Assembly (NCBI GenBank): GCA_001464385.1
Contig: LNFB01000254.1
Span: forward strand, 1 to 58,947
DNA from: Deltaproteobacteria bacterium Ga0077550
GTDB lineage: Bacteria > Myxococcota_A > Polyangia > Nannocystales > Nannocystaceae
Direction of reading: 5' to 3'
Length of the DNA stretch: 58,947 bases
Below the pieces are notes generated by a model that worked only from the letters and a program-made list of their open reading frames with translations, was not told the origin of the DNA and did no database searches. Of this stretch, positions 1 to 8,048 are shown piece after piece. Position 1 is the stretch's first letter. Each line of letters begins with the position of its first letter. Both the position numbers and the translations under genes were made by a program.

Positions 1-405
1 GTCGCCGCGGCCGCGCGCGACCTGCCGCTCGTGCTCGTGTGTCGCAGCCAGCTGTGGCCCAGCGGCGCGCCGGCCGAGGCCGGGCTCGTCGGCGACAGCG
101 TGGCCGATCGGGCGCGCAGCTGCGGGATCTGGGAGCGTCGCGTCGACGGTGCCGATCCGATCGCGACGTGGGCGGCGATCGCCGTCGCGGCCGCGCGCGC
201 GCGCGACGGCAAGGGCCCGTCGCTGGTCGAGATCGCGGTGACGCAGCTGCTGCACGATCCGCCGGCGCACCGCGATCCGATCGAGCGCCTGCGCCGTCAC
301 CTCGACGGCACGGGGCAGTGGAGCGCCACGTTCCAGGACATCGTCGAGGCCGAGGCGCGCGGCAAGCTCGAGCGCGCCTTCGGCAGCACGGGAGGTGCGG
401 CATGA
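1..405 (+). CDS. 2-oxo acid dehydrogenase E1 alpha-type subunit, C-terminal part (5' truncated by window)
   Basis: The frame is open from base 1, so the gene starts upstream of the window; about 134 codons are visible. The remains fit the end of a thiamin-diphosphate E1 alpha subunit: a 'LPLVLVCRSQLW' strand, then 'ADRARSCGIWERRVDGADP', then 'GKGPSLVEIA' and the closing helix 'DPIERLRRHL'. E1 alpha would decarboxylate a 2-oxo acid and hand the acyl group to E2. Odd point: canonical E1 alpha proteins carry a loop of roughly 25-30 residues with a GHS motif between the 'GPxLIE' strand and 'DPIERFR'; here only about 12 residues ('VTQLLHDPPAHR') lie there. The stop overlaps the E1 beta start (ATGA), so the two are translationally coupled. 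Identity as an E1 alpha homologue is likely; activity is not established. Confidence 0.75.
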   Translation, partial: VAAAARDLPLVLVCRSQLWPSGAPAEAGLVGDSVADRARSCGIWERRVDGADPIATWAAIAVAAARARDGKGPSLVEIAVTQLLHDPPAHRDPIERLRRHLDGTGQWSATFQDIVEAEARGKLERAFGSTGGAA

Positions 406-1358
406 ACGTCAACGAGGCGATGTCGCAGGCCCTGGTCGAGCTGCTGCGCGACGATCCGCGCCGCGTGTTGCTCGGCGAGGACGTCACCACCGGCGGAATG
501 CTCGGCTGGTCGAAGGCCGCGGCCGAGGATCCCGAGCTGCGCGCGCGGCTGGTCGCGATGCCGCTCTTGCCGACGACGATGGCCGCCCACGCCGGTGGCC
601 TCGCGCTCGCGGGGCTGCGGCCGATCGTGCTGCTGTCGTCGGCCTTCGCCCTCGTCGAGGGGCTCGCGGGCCTGCGCGAGATCGGGCTGTCGGCCTCGCG
701 CAGCGCCGGCGAGCGCACCGCGCCGGTGCTGTTCGTCGCGCCGTGCGGCCCGGGCTACGGGCTCGGCGACGACGCCAACGAGGCGCCCGAGGCCCTGCTC
801 TCGCGGCTGGTCGGGGTGCGCGTGTTCTCGGTCGGCGACGCCGGCGAGGCCGTGCGGCGCCTGGTCGACGCCGCGGCGTTCGGCGAGGCCGAGGAGCCGA
901 CGGTGCTGCTGGTGCCGCGGCTCGTGCTGTCGACCGCGCTCGACGACGCGTCGCCGTCGGCCGAGCCCACCGAGGCCATCCGCCGCGTGCGCCACGGCCG
1001 TGCGATCACCGTGTTCACGTGGGGCGAGGGCCTGGGGCCCGTGCTCGCGGCGTGCGACGACGGCGAGATCGACGCCACCGTCGTCGACATCGCACGGCTG
1101 TCGCCCCTCGATCGACCCGCGATCATCGAGGCCGCCCGCGACACCGGGCGCATCGCGATCGTCCACGCCGGTGCCCGTGATCACGGCCTCGGGGCCGAGA
1201 TCGCGGCGCTGGTCGCCGCCGAGGCGATCCACTACCTCGACGCGCCGATCCTCCGCGTCTGCGGCGAGGACGGCCCACACGCGCCGTGCGACGAGCTGCT
1301 CGGGTTGCCGGGGCACGATCGCATCGCCGCTGCGCTCCACGAGCTCGCGACGCCCTGA
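402..1358 (+). CDS. Divergent 2-oxo acid dehydrogenase E1 beta-type subunit
   Basis: 318 residues, close to the usual E1 beta length (about 325). The start is ATG overlapping the E1 alpha stop, with GGAGGT six bases upstream. The N-terminus 'MNVNEAMSQALVELL' and 'VLLGEDVTTGGML' match the pyrimidine-binding half of E1 beta, and the C-terminal transketolase-like half is visible ('DATVVDIARLSPLD'). Two hallmark positions look wrong. Where E1 beta normally has a Glu (as in 'TPLSEAGIVG') this protein reads 'MPLLPTTMAAHAGG'. The region that normally gives an active-site His ('HSQ') reads 'GDDANEAPEAL'. E2 and E3 follow on the same strand, so it probably belongs to a complex, either with altered chemistry or as a non-catalytic homologue. 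Confidence 0.75.
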   Translation: MNVNEAMSQALVELLRDDPRRVLLGEDVTTGGMLGWSKAAAEDPELRARLVAMPLLPTTMAAHAGGLALAGLRPIVLLSSAFALVEGLAGLREIGLSASRSAGERTAPVLFVAPCGPGYGLGDDANEAPEALLSRLVGVRVFSVGDAGEAVRRLVDAAAFGEAEEPTVLLVPRLVLSTALDDASPSAEPTEAIRRVRHGRAITVFTWGEGLGPVLAACDDGEIDATVVDIARLSPLDRPAIIEAARDTGRIAIVHAGARDHGLGAEIAALVAAEAIHYLDAPILRVCGEDGPHAPCDELLGLPGHDRIAAALHELATP

Positions 1359-1426
1359 CCCCTCTCCGGTTGCCCCCGCGCCGTCCTCCCACGCCCGCGA
1401 AGTCGCCCTCCTCAAGGAACTGCCCG

Positions 1427-2764
1427 ATGTCCGAGTTCAAACTCCCCGCGATCGGTGAAGGCGTCGTCGAAGGCGAGATCGTGCGCTGGCTGAAGAAGCC
1501 CGGCGACCGCGTCGCCGCCAACGAGCCGCTCGTCGAGGTGATGACCGACAAGGCGACCGTCGAGATCCCGTCGCCGATCGATGCGGTGCTCGAGTCGATC
1601 GTCGCCGAGGAGGGCACCATCGCCCCGGTCGGCGCCGTGATCGCGATGCTCACCGTCGGTCCCGCGAAGCCGGTCGCGCCGCCGCCGGTCGCCCCCGCTC
1701 CGGTTGCGCCGGCGCCCGTCGCCCCGGCTGCGGTCGGCAACGGCGCGGCCCCGCTCGACGCGGCCCGCGGCAAGGTCCTCGCGACCCCGGCCGCCCGCGC
1801 CCTCGCGGCGGAGTCCGGGATCGACCTGTCGTCGGTCGCCGGCGATCGCGGTCGCATCACCAAGGCCCACGTCGAGCTCGCGCGCGCCTCGTACGAGTCC
1901 GGCCCGTCGACGCCCGCGGCCCCACCCGCGCAGCGGGCCGAGTCACCTGCGCCCCGCGCCGAGTCCCGCCCGTCGTCGACGCCGACCCAGCTCCCGATCG
2001 CGGGCGAGCTGCCCGCGACGCCGCCGGCCCCGGCTCGGCCGCGCGCCACCGCGTCGGCCGCCGACGAGTACGTGCCCTTCCGCGGGATGCGTCGCCGCAT
2101 CGCCGAGGGCATGGTCAAGTCCAACACCACCGCGGTGCACTACACGTACGTCGAGCAGATCGACGTCACCAAGCTGGTCGCGCTGCGCGAGCAGGCCAAG
2201 AAGGCCGCCGCGGCCGAGGGCGTGCAGCTCAGCTACCTGCCGTTCATCGTCAAGGCGGTGCTCCGGGCCCTGCGCAAGTTCCCGATCGTCAACGCCGAGC
2301 TCGACGAGGGCAACTCGCGCATCATCCTGAAGAAGCGCTACTCGATCGGCATCGCGACCGCGACCGATCAGGGCCTCACGGTGCCGGTCGTCCACGATGC
2401 CGACAAGCTCAGCCTGCTCGACATCGCGGCCGAGATCAGCCGCGTGTCCGAGGCCGCCCGCACCGGCAAGGCCTCGCGCGAGGAGCTCACCGGCTCGACG
2501 TTCACGATCACGAGCCTGGGCCAGATCGGCGGCGTGCTCGCCACGCCGATCCTCAACTACCCCGAGGTCGGCATCCTCGGCGTGCACGCGATCCGCAAGA
2601 CCCCGGTCGTCGACGAGAACGACAACATCCGCGTCGGTCACCTGATGAACCTCTCGGTCTCGCTCGACCACCGCGTCGTCGACGGCTACGAGGGCGCGAG
2701 CTTCCTGCAGGAGGTCAAGCGCTACCTCGAGGATCCGACCCTGCTGCTGCTGTCGGGCATCTAG
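1427..2764 (+). CDS. Dihydrolipoamide acyltransferase (E2) of a 2-oxo acid dehydrogenase complex
   Basis: 445 residues; ATG with AAGGA seven bases upstream. An N-terminal lipoyl domain (residues 1-77) has the lipoylated Lys42 in 'EVMTDKATVEI'. A Pro/Ala-rich linker follows, then a peripheral subunit-binding domain at about 118-155 ('ATPAARALAAESGIDL'). A second Ala/Pro linker leads to the catalytic acyltransferase domain (about 208-445) with the active-site 'DHRVVDG' (His415, Asp419). It accepts the acyl group on its lipoyl arm, transfers it to CoA and forms the core of the complex. One lipoyl domain and the '(R)GMRRRIAEGM' entry to the catalytic domain suit either a branched-chain or a pyruvate-type complex; I cannot choose. 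All key residues are present, in contrast to the upstream E1 pair. Confidence 0.93.
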   Translation: MSEFKLPAIGEGVVEGEIVRWLKKPGDRVAANEPLVEVMTDKATVEIPSPIDAVLESIVAEEGTIAPVGAVIAMLTVGPAKPVAPPPVAPAPVAPAPVAPAAVGNGAAPLDAARGKVLATPAARALAAESGIDLSSVAGDRGRITKAHVELARASYESGPSTPAAPPAQRAESPAPRAESRPSSTPTQLPIAGELPATPPAPARPRATASAADEYVPFRGMRRRIAEGMVKSNTTAVHYTYVEQIDVTKLVALREQAKKAAAAEGVQLSYLPFIVKAVLRALRKFPIVNAELDEGNSRIILKKRYSIGIATATDQGLTVPVVHDADKLSLLDIAAEISRVSEAARTGKASREELTGSTFTITSLGQIGGVLATPILNYPEVGILGVHAIRKTPVVDENDNIRVGHLMNLSVSLDHRVVDGYEGASFLQEVKRYLEDPTLLLLSGI

Positions 2765-2813
2765 TCCCTAGACGGGGCGCCGCGCGCCCCTCGACCTCTC
2801 GAAAGGCGCTCCC

Positions 2814-4232
2814 ATGGCCACCATCACCAAGACTGCACTCGTCATCGGCGCCGGCACCGGCGGTTACCCCTGCGCGATCCGGCTCGGCCAGCTCGGCGTC
2901 GACGTGATGCTGGTCGAGAAGGCCCAGCCCGGCGGCGTGTGCCTGAACGTCGGCTGCATCCCGTCCAAGGCGCTCATCAGCGCGACCAAGCTGGCGCACA
3001 AGGCCGTCCACGCCAAGGGCATGGGCATCACCTTCGCCGCGCCGACGGTCGACATGAAGCAGATGCAGGTGTGGAAGTCCGGCATCGTGAAGAAGCTGAC
3101 CGGCGGCGTGCAGACCCTGGTCAAGGCGAACGGCGGCGAGTACCGCCAGGCCACCGCCGAGATCCTCGCGCCCGGCCGCGTGCGCCTGACCTACGCCGAC
3201 GGCCGCCCCGAGGACATCGTCGAGTGCAAGCACATCGTCGTGGCGACCGGCTCGCTGCCGATCGAGATCCCCGGCTTCAAGATCGACCAGCGCCGCATCG
3301 TCGACAGCACCGGCGCCCTCGAGATCGACTACGTGCCCAAGGAGATGATCGTCATCGGCGGCGGGTACATCGGCCTCGAGCTCGGGCAGACGTTCGCGCG
3401 CCTGGGCACCAAGCTCACCGTCGTCGAGGGCCTCGATCGCATCCTCGCGACGATGGACAAGGATCTCGGCGATCCGGTCGCCAAGCAGATCAAGGCCGAC
3501 GGCGGCGAGATCCTCACCGGCACCAAGGCGCTGGGCTGGCGCGAGGAGGGCGGCCGCGCGATCGTGAAGGTCGAGACCGCAGGCCAGGCCCGCGAGATCC
3601 CGGCCGACGTCGTGCTGGTGTCCGTCGGTCGTCGCCCGATCACCGCGGGCCTCGGGCTCGACAAGGTCGGCGTGAAGATCGACGCCAAGGGCTTCATCGT
3701 CGTCGACGAGCGGATGCAGACCAACATCCCGGGCATCTACGCCGCGGGCGACGTCGTCGGCCAGCCGATGCTCGCGCACAAGGCCAGCCACGAGGGCGAG
3801 CTCATCGCCGAGATCATCGCCGGCAAGAAGCGCGTCAACGACGTGCGCACGATCCCCGCGGTGGTCTTCACCGATCCGGAGATCGCGACCGCGGGCATGA
3901 GCCGCAGCGAGGCCGAGGCCAAGGGCCACAAGGTCTCCGAGGGCAAGTTCCCGTTCGCGGTGTCGGGCCGGGCGATGGCGATCGACGAGATGAAGGGCTT
4001 CGTGCGGGTCATCGCCGATGCGGACGACGAGCGCGTGCTCGGCGTGCAGATCGTCGGTCCCGAGGCGAGCGACCTCATCTCCGAGGCGGCGCTGGCCATC
4101 GAGATGGGCGCCTACGTCCCGGACATCGCGCTCACCATCCACCCCCACCCGACCCTGGGTGAGGCCGTGATGGAGGCCGCGAAGCACGCGATCGGCGAGG
4201 CCATCCACATCGCCAACGCCCGCAAACACTGA
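2814..4232 (+). CDS. lpdA: Dihydrolipoamide dehydrogenase (E3)
   Basis: 472 residues, normal for the family. FAD-binding 'VIGAGTGGYPCA' near the N-terminus is followed by the redox disulfide in 'CLNVGCIPSK' (Cys43, Cys48). An NAD-binding 'VIGGGYIGLELG' lies mid-protein and the C-terminal dimerisation domain ends with the active-site His445-Glu450 in 'HPHPTLGEAV'. It reoxidises dihydrolipoamide on E2 with NAD+. It is the last gene of the E1-E2-E3 operon, 49 bases after E2. The first glycine motif reads GAGTGG, not the common GxGPGG/GxGSGG, a mild variation. Downstream sequence can fold into an imperfect GC hairpin. Confidence 0.96.
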   Translation: MATITKTALVIGAGTGGYPCAIRLGQLGVDVMLVEKAQPGGVCLNVGCIPSKALISATKLAHKAVHAKGMGITFAAPTVDMKQMQVWKSGIVKKLTGGVQTLVKANGGEYRQATAEILAPGRVRLTYADGRPEDIVECKHIVVATGSLPIEIPGFKIDQRRIVDSTGALEIDYVPKEMIVIGGGYIGLELGQTFARLGTKLTVVEGLDRILATMDKDLGDPVAKQIKADGGEILTGTKALGWREEGGRAIVKVETAGQAREIPADVVLVSVGRRPITAGLGLDKVGVKIDAKGFIVVDERMQTNIPGIYAAGDVVGQPMLAHKASHEGELIAEIIAGKKRVNDVRTIPAVVFTDPEIATAGMSRSEAEAKGHKVSEGKFPFAVSGRAMAIDEMKGFVRVIADADDERVLGVQIVGPEASDLISEAALAIEMGAYVPDIALTIHPHPTLGEAVMEAAKHAIGEAIHIANARKH

Positions 4233-4248
4233 TCAGGCGCGCACGCAC

Positions 4249-4291
4249 GCCCCTCGGCCCGGCCCGCCCTGCGGATCGGGCCCGAAGGGGC
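4249..4291 (+). terminator. Possible terminator hairpin after lpdA
   Basis: GCCCCT-CGGCCCG at 4249-4261 can pair imperfectly with CGGGCCC-GAAGGGGC at 4277-4291. It begins 16 bases after the lpdA stop. There is no T-run, so rho-independent termination is uncertain. Confidence 0.3.
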
Positions 4292-4441
4292 GAATTGCCC
4301 CGAAACCGGCCCCAATCGCCGTTCTGAGGGGGGCCGGAAGTTCGCCTGGTTCCCGCACGGGACCCGCGTTACCTCTGGAGGGAGTCTGCGTGCCATAGCC
4401 GCCGCGGGGCGGGGCGCCCGAGATCGACAAGGACGAGAGAC

Positions 4442-4906
4442 GTGAGCAACAAGCTTTTTGTTGGCGGCCTGAGCTGGAACACAACCGACTCGGACCTCAT
4501 GGATGCATTCACGACGTTCGGTGAAGTGACCGACGCGAAGGTGATCACCGATCGCGAGACAGGCCGCTCCCGCGGCTTCGGCTTCGTGACGTACGCGAGC
4601 AGCGACTCCGCGACCAAGGCGATGGCCGAGATGGACGGCGCGACGCTCGACGGGCGCACGATCCGGGTCAACGCCGCCGAGAGCCGCGAGGGCGGCCGCG
4701 GTGGCGGTGGCGGTGGTGGACGCGGCGGTGGCGGTGGCTTCCGCGGCGGTGGTGGTGGTGGCGGCGGCTTCGGCGGTGGCCGGGGCGGCGGCGGTGGCTT
4801 CAACGACCGCGGCGGCGGCGGTGGGCGAGGCGGCGGTGGCGGCTTCAACGACCGCGACCGTGGTGGTGGTGGCCGGGGTGGTCGTGGCGGTCGTGGCCGC
4901 GACTGA
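4442..4906 (+). CDS. RRM-type glycine-rich RNA-binding protein
   Basis: 154 residues, GTG start with AAGGA ten bases upstream. One RNA recognition motif fills residues 1-80: RNP2 'KLFVGGL' (4-10) and RNP1 'RGFGFVTY' (44-51) carry the aromatic residues that stack on RNA. From residue 83 the chain becomes an almost pure Gly/Arg tail with RGG and 'GGFNDR' units. Bacterial RRM proteins of this type (cyanobacterial Rbp, myxobacterial Rbp) are often cold-inducible RNA chaperones; that role here is inference. It is monocistronic: 209 bases separate it from lpdA and a strong hairpin follows. The opening codons are less GC-rich than the surroundings ('aagctttttgttgg'), as often seen in highly translated genes. 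Confidence 0.93.
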   Translation: MSNKLFVGGLSWNTTDSDLMDAFTTFGEVTDAKVITDRETGRSRGFGFVTYASSDSATKAMAEMDGATLDGRTIRVNAAESREGGRGGGGGGGRGGGGGFRGGGGGGGGFGGGRGGGGGFNDRGGGGGRGGGGGFNDRDRGGGGRGGRGGRGRD

Positions 4907-4936
4907 CGCTCGAGCTCGGCGCTGACGAAAATCCAG

Positions 4937-4973
4937 CGGGGCCGCGGACGATTCTCGATCGTCCCCGGCCCCG
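4937..4973 (+). terminator. Strong intrinsic terminator hairpin after the RRM gene
   Basis: Fifteen bases at 4937-4951 (CGGGGCCGCGGACGA) pair with 4959-4973 (TCGTCCCCGGCCCCG) with a single mismatch and a 7-base loop (TTCTCGA). It starts 30 bases after the stop codon and is followed by a weakly T/G-rich stretch (AAGCGTTGGTTGGGG). It cleanly separates the RRM gene from the next gene. Confidence 0.65.
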
Positions 4974-5019
4974 AAGCGTTGGTTGGGGAACCTTTGCGAG
5001 GGCGCCGCGATTAACCGCC

Positions 5020-6471
5020 ATGCTCGGGCGACTCGCGGCGCTGGTGGTCCTCGGCGCGTGCGCGTCCGCCTGTGCACCGACGCGGTCGAGCGCGACGCGT
5101 ACGCCGAGCTCCGCGGTCCCACGGATCGTGGCGGAGCCGCCCCGCGCAGGCGCGCCGACGGTGGTGCTGCGCTTCTCGTCCCTCGACGCGGTCGAGATCC
5201 GGGGCGAGACCACGCGGACTCACCCGCTGGCGTTCGACGGCCCGAACGCCGCCGTCTCGCTGGCCGACGTCGCGGGCACCCACGCCGTGGTGCCGCTCGC
5301 GGCGATCGTCGAGGACCCGGCGCCCCAGCGGTTCGCGGTCGAGGCCACGCCGGTGTGCCCGTCGCCGTGGATCGTCGACGTCGCCGCACCATGGCTGGTC
5401 GCGCGGACGGCCGTGACCGCGGCGCCGGCGGTGCTGCGGGCGGGCTGCGGCCCGCTGCAGCACACGGACTTCATCACCGGCTTCGGTCGCGAGCGCGTGC
5501 TGGTCTACGGCGCAGCTCCGTTCGATCCGCGGATGGTGGCCAGCGAGATGGGGATCGTCCGCAGCGACCTCGAGCGCATGTTCGAGGTCCGCATCGACGC
5601 GCTGTGGATCAACGAGATCGCGGTCGTCCCCCACGGTGGTGTGGGGGGCCCCGTCGCCGAGCCGAGCCCCACCGGCCTGCGGATGCGGCTGGACGCGGCG
5701 GCGTCGTGGGACGCCGAGGCCCGCCTCGAGGTCGGGGCGACGATCGCTCGCATCTGGCTCGGGAAGCTCGTCGGGCAGATCGCACCGGCCGAGCCCGAAG
5801 GCGCGGCCGTGCCCGAGCGCGCCGCGCTGCTCCACGGCATCGGCCGCGGCATCGCCCGCGAGTCGCTGTTCGAGCTCGGGCTCTTGTCGCCGGACGAGTA
5901 CGCAGCGGATCTCGATCGCGCCGAGGCGCTCGTCGCCGAGCGGTCGGCGGCCTGGCGCCCCGCCGGGGCGATCGATGCCCGCGACGTCGCGGCGCGGTCG
6001 GCCGATGCGTCGATCGATGCGGCGATGCTGGCGTGGCGGATGCGCGAGGCCGATCCTCCGCGGAGTCTGCCGCAGGTGCTCGAAGCCTCGAGTGACGGGT
6101 CGGAGGATCTCGCCGGCCTCTGGCGGCGCATCGCGGGAGGCGCCCGACCGCGGAAGCTCGGCGCGTGTGTGCTGCAGCGAGCGACGAAGACGAGCGTCGT
6201 CGACCTGGGCGTGTCGACCCCCTGGGAGCCCACGCGCAGCGCCGCCGTCGTGACGTCGATGCGCGAGGATGGCGTGGGCGCGGCCGCGGGGGTGGCCACG
6301 GGCGACGAGCTCGCGGGCGTGGTCGCGACGCGCGACGGCACGGTCGTCACGGTGCGTCGCCGCGGCGCCGCCGTGCTCTTGACCTCGACCGCTCGACCCG
6401 ACGTGCTCGTGCGGCGGGGCTGGGTCCGCCGGGCCAACGTGGCCGACGAGCGCTGCTACCCGAAGCTGTGA
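5020..6471 (+). CDS. Lipoprotein, possibly a degenerate M61-like (PDZ) peptidase homologue
   Basis: 483 residues. The N-terminus 'MLGRLAALVVLGACASAC' is a lipoprotein signal with LGAC at Cys14. The rest has no motif I can assign firmly. The segment around residues 235-310 reads like the M61 glycyl-aminopeptidase core: 'GLLSPDEYAADLDRAEAL' closely resembles the helix after the third zinc ligand, and a PDZ-like tail follows ('GAAAGVATGDELAGVV', about 425-445). The metal-binding residues are absent: 'LEVGATIARIW' stands where HExxH would be, and 'HGIGRGIARESLF' where the EGF/EGL motif would be. I therefore read it as a non-catalytic relative, with moderate to low confidence in the family. It stands alone on its strand behind the 4937-4973 hairpin. 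Confidence 0.65.
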   Translation: MLGRLAALVVLGACASACAPTRSSATRTPSSAVPRIVAEPPRAGAPTVVLRFSSLDAVEIRGETTRTHPLAFDGPNAAVSLADVAGTHAVVPLAAIVEDPAPQRFAVEATPVCPSPWIVDVAAPWLVARTAVTAAPAVLRAGCGPLQHTDFITGFGRERVLVYGAAPFDPRMVASEMGIVRSDLERMFEVRIDALWINEIAVVPHGGVGGPVAEPSPTGLRMRLDAAASWDAEARLEVGATIARIWLGKLVGQIAPAEPEGAAVPERAALLHGIGRGIARESLFELGLLSPDEYAADLDRAEALVAERSAAWRPAGAIDARDVAARSADASIDAAMLAWRMREADPPRSLPQVLEASSDGSEDLAGLWRRIAGGARPRKLGACVLQRATKTSVVDLGVSTPWEPTRSAAVVTSMREDGVGAAAGVATGDELAGVVATRDGTVVTVRRRGAAVLLTSTARPDVLVRRGWVRRANVADERCYPKL

Positions 6472-6542
6472 GGGATGGGCGGGCCGCAGCACCGCAGAAC
6501 CGGCCCGAGACAATCGGCGCCGGCGGTGGCCAATGCCCCGGC

Positions 6543-7454
6543 ATGCGTCACTGCGCCCCGGTCGCCCTTGCCCTGGTCGCCCTCGCGTGCGCCGTCGATC
6601 CCGAGCCGCTCGACTTCGACAGCCCCGACGCGACGGACCCGACGGCCGAGGGCTGGGAAGAGGTGGATACGGATGCATCGTCCAGCGACGACGGCGACCC
6701 CGCCGACGACGGCGCCACACCCGGCGAGGCCGGAACCGCCGACCCCGACGACAGCGCGGACGGTGGCACGCCCGACACCTGCGGCGACGGGACCATCGAT
6801 GCGAGCGAAGCCTGCGACAGTGGGGACCTCGGCGGCGCGACCTGTCAGTCGATGGGGTTCGATGGCGGGGCGCTCACGTGCGATGCCTCGTGTCGCATCG
6901 ACACGAGCGCGTGCGTAGGCTGCGGCAACGGCACGATCGACGACGGCGAGGCGTGCGACGGGGCGATCCTGGGCGGGCAGAGTTGCACGTCGGTCGGCTT
7001 CGAGGACGGGGAGCTGTCCTGTGCTGACGATTGCAGTGAGGTCATCACCGACGCGTGCACCGTCGCCGAGTGCGGCGACGGGGTGCGCAACGGCGACGAG
7101 GTCTGCGACGCCGCCGACGTCGCAGGAGCGACCTGCCTCTCGCTCGGCTTCGCGTCGGGCGATCTCACATGCGCCGACGACTGCAGCGAGCTCGACACGA
7201 GCGCTTGCGTCGCGGCGGTGTGCGGCGACGGGGCGCAGAACGGCGACGAGGCGTGCGAGGGCGATGACCTCGGTGGCTCGGATTGCGTGGATGCCGGCTT
7301 CGACGACGGAGAGCTCGGCTGCTCGGGTGACTGCACGTTCGACACGAGCGCGTGCCTGATCTGCCAGCAGTTCGGCGAGGACTGTCGGAGCGACGCCGAC
7401 TGCTGCCCCGGGATGCACTGCGACGCGTTCTTCGGCGACTTGTGCTGGCCGTAG
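6543..7454 (+). CDS. Cys-rich 'CGDG' repeat lipoprotein
   Basis: 303 residues. A short lipoprotein signal ('VALVALACAVDP') leads to an acidic Ser/Asp/Thr-rich spacer of about 60 residues. Four tandem repeats of about 42-45 residues follow, each opening 'CG[DN]G...[GN]DE.CD' and ending 'L.C...C..DTSAC'. Six Cys per repeat would give stacked disulfide-bonded units. A different C-terminal Cys knot ('CRSDADCCPGMHC') ends the chain. Repeats of this kind are abundant on myxobacterial cell surfaces; their ligand is not known to me. Secretion is clear from the signal and Cys content; function is unassigned. It converges on the methyltransferase gene with 37 bases between the stops. Confidence 0.85.
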   Translation: MRHCAPVALALVALACAVDPEPLDFDSPDATDPTAEGWEEVDTDASSSDDGDPADDGATPGEAGTADPDDSADGGTPDTCGDGTIDASEACDSGDLGGATCQSMGFDGGALTCDASCRIDTSACVGCGNGTIDDGEACDGAILGGQSCTSVGFEDGELSCADDCSEVITDACTVAECGDGVRNGDEVCDAADVAGATCLSLGFASGDLTCADDCSELDTSACVAAVCGDGAQNGDEACEGDDLGGSDCVDAGFDDGELGCSGDCTFDTSACLICQQFGEDCRSDADCCPGMHCDAFFGDLCWP

Positions 7455-7491
7455 AGCACCTGCTGCCGGTCGGCAACGGGGCCTCGAACGT

Positions 7492-8043
7492 CTACCCGCG
7501 GTCGATCCCGACCAGCCGGTCGATCACGATCGCCATCGCGCTGCGCACCGAGAGGTGGTTGAACCCGGTGCCCGCGTCGATCGGGGCCAGCCGCACGTCG
7601 GCGGCGTCGAGGAGCCGCGGCGCCAGGCCCCAGGCCTTGCCGAAGACGAGCACCATCGGCTCGCCCGCGAACAGGCGCGCGCGCGCGGTCGCGAAGTCGG
7701 TGACCGCCCCGCCGGGCCGCGCGCTGGTGACGACGACGCTCGGGCGCACGCCGGTGTCGCGGACGTGCTCGGCGATCACCGCGTCGAGGTCGGGGGCCCA
7801 CGCGGTGCGGGCGAACTCGCCGCGCTCGTCGTCGCGGGCGCCCTGGCCGTGGCGGAGCAGTCGGTGCACGAGGTCCCGCTGCGCCGGCACGTCGTTGACG
7901 ACGTAGAACCGGCGGATGGGATAGCCGAGCGCCAGGCGCGAGCCGTCCATCACGTCGAAGTGATCGACGGTCGACGTGATCTCCTCGCCGAGGCGGTTGC
8001 ACACCGGCTGGTGCACCAGCGCGATCGTGAGCTGCGGCGCCAC
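7492..8043 (-). CDS. SpoU-like alpha/beta-knot RNA methyltransferase (sll1967/PF09936-like)
   Basis: 183 residues from a GTG start at 8043, five bases after the stop of the upstream PDZ gene. The protein opens 'LTIALVHQPVCNRLGEEI', continues 'TVDHFDVMDGSRLALGYPI', and ends with 'GTGFNHLSVRSAMAIVIDRL', the knot that binds S-adenosylmethionine. 'LVFGKAWGLAPRLLD' matches the GTxWGL segment of the family. Proteins of this group are small stand-alone predicted RNA methyltransferases; the RNA target is unknown to me. No clear Shine-Dalgarno precedes the GTG, which fits coupling to the gene before it. Confidence 0.85.
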   Translation of the reverse strand: MAPQLTIALVHQPVCNRLGEEITSTVDHFDVMDGSRLALGYPIRRFYVVNDVPAQRDLVHRLLRHGQGARDDERGEFARTAWAPDLDAVIAEHVRDTGVRPSVVVTSARPGGAVTDFATARARLFAGEPMVLVFGKAWGLAPRLLDAADVRLAPIDAGTGFNHLSVRSAMAIVIDRLVGIDRG

Positions 8044-8048
8044 GCGGT

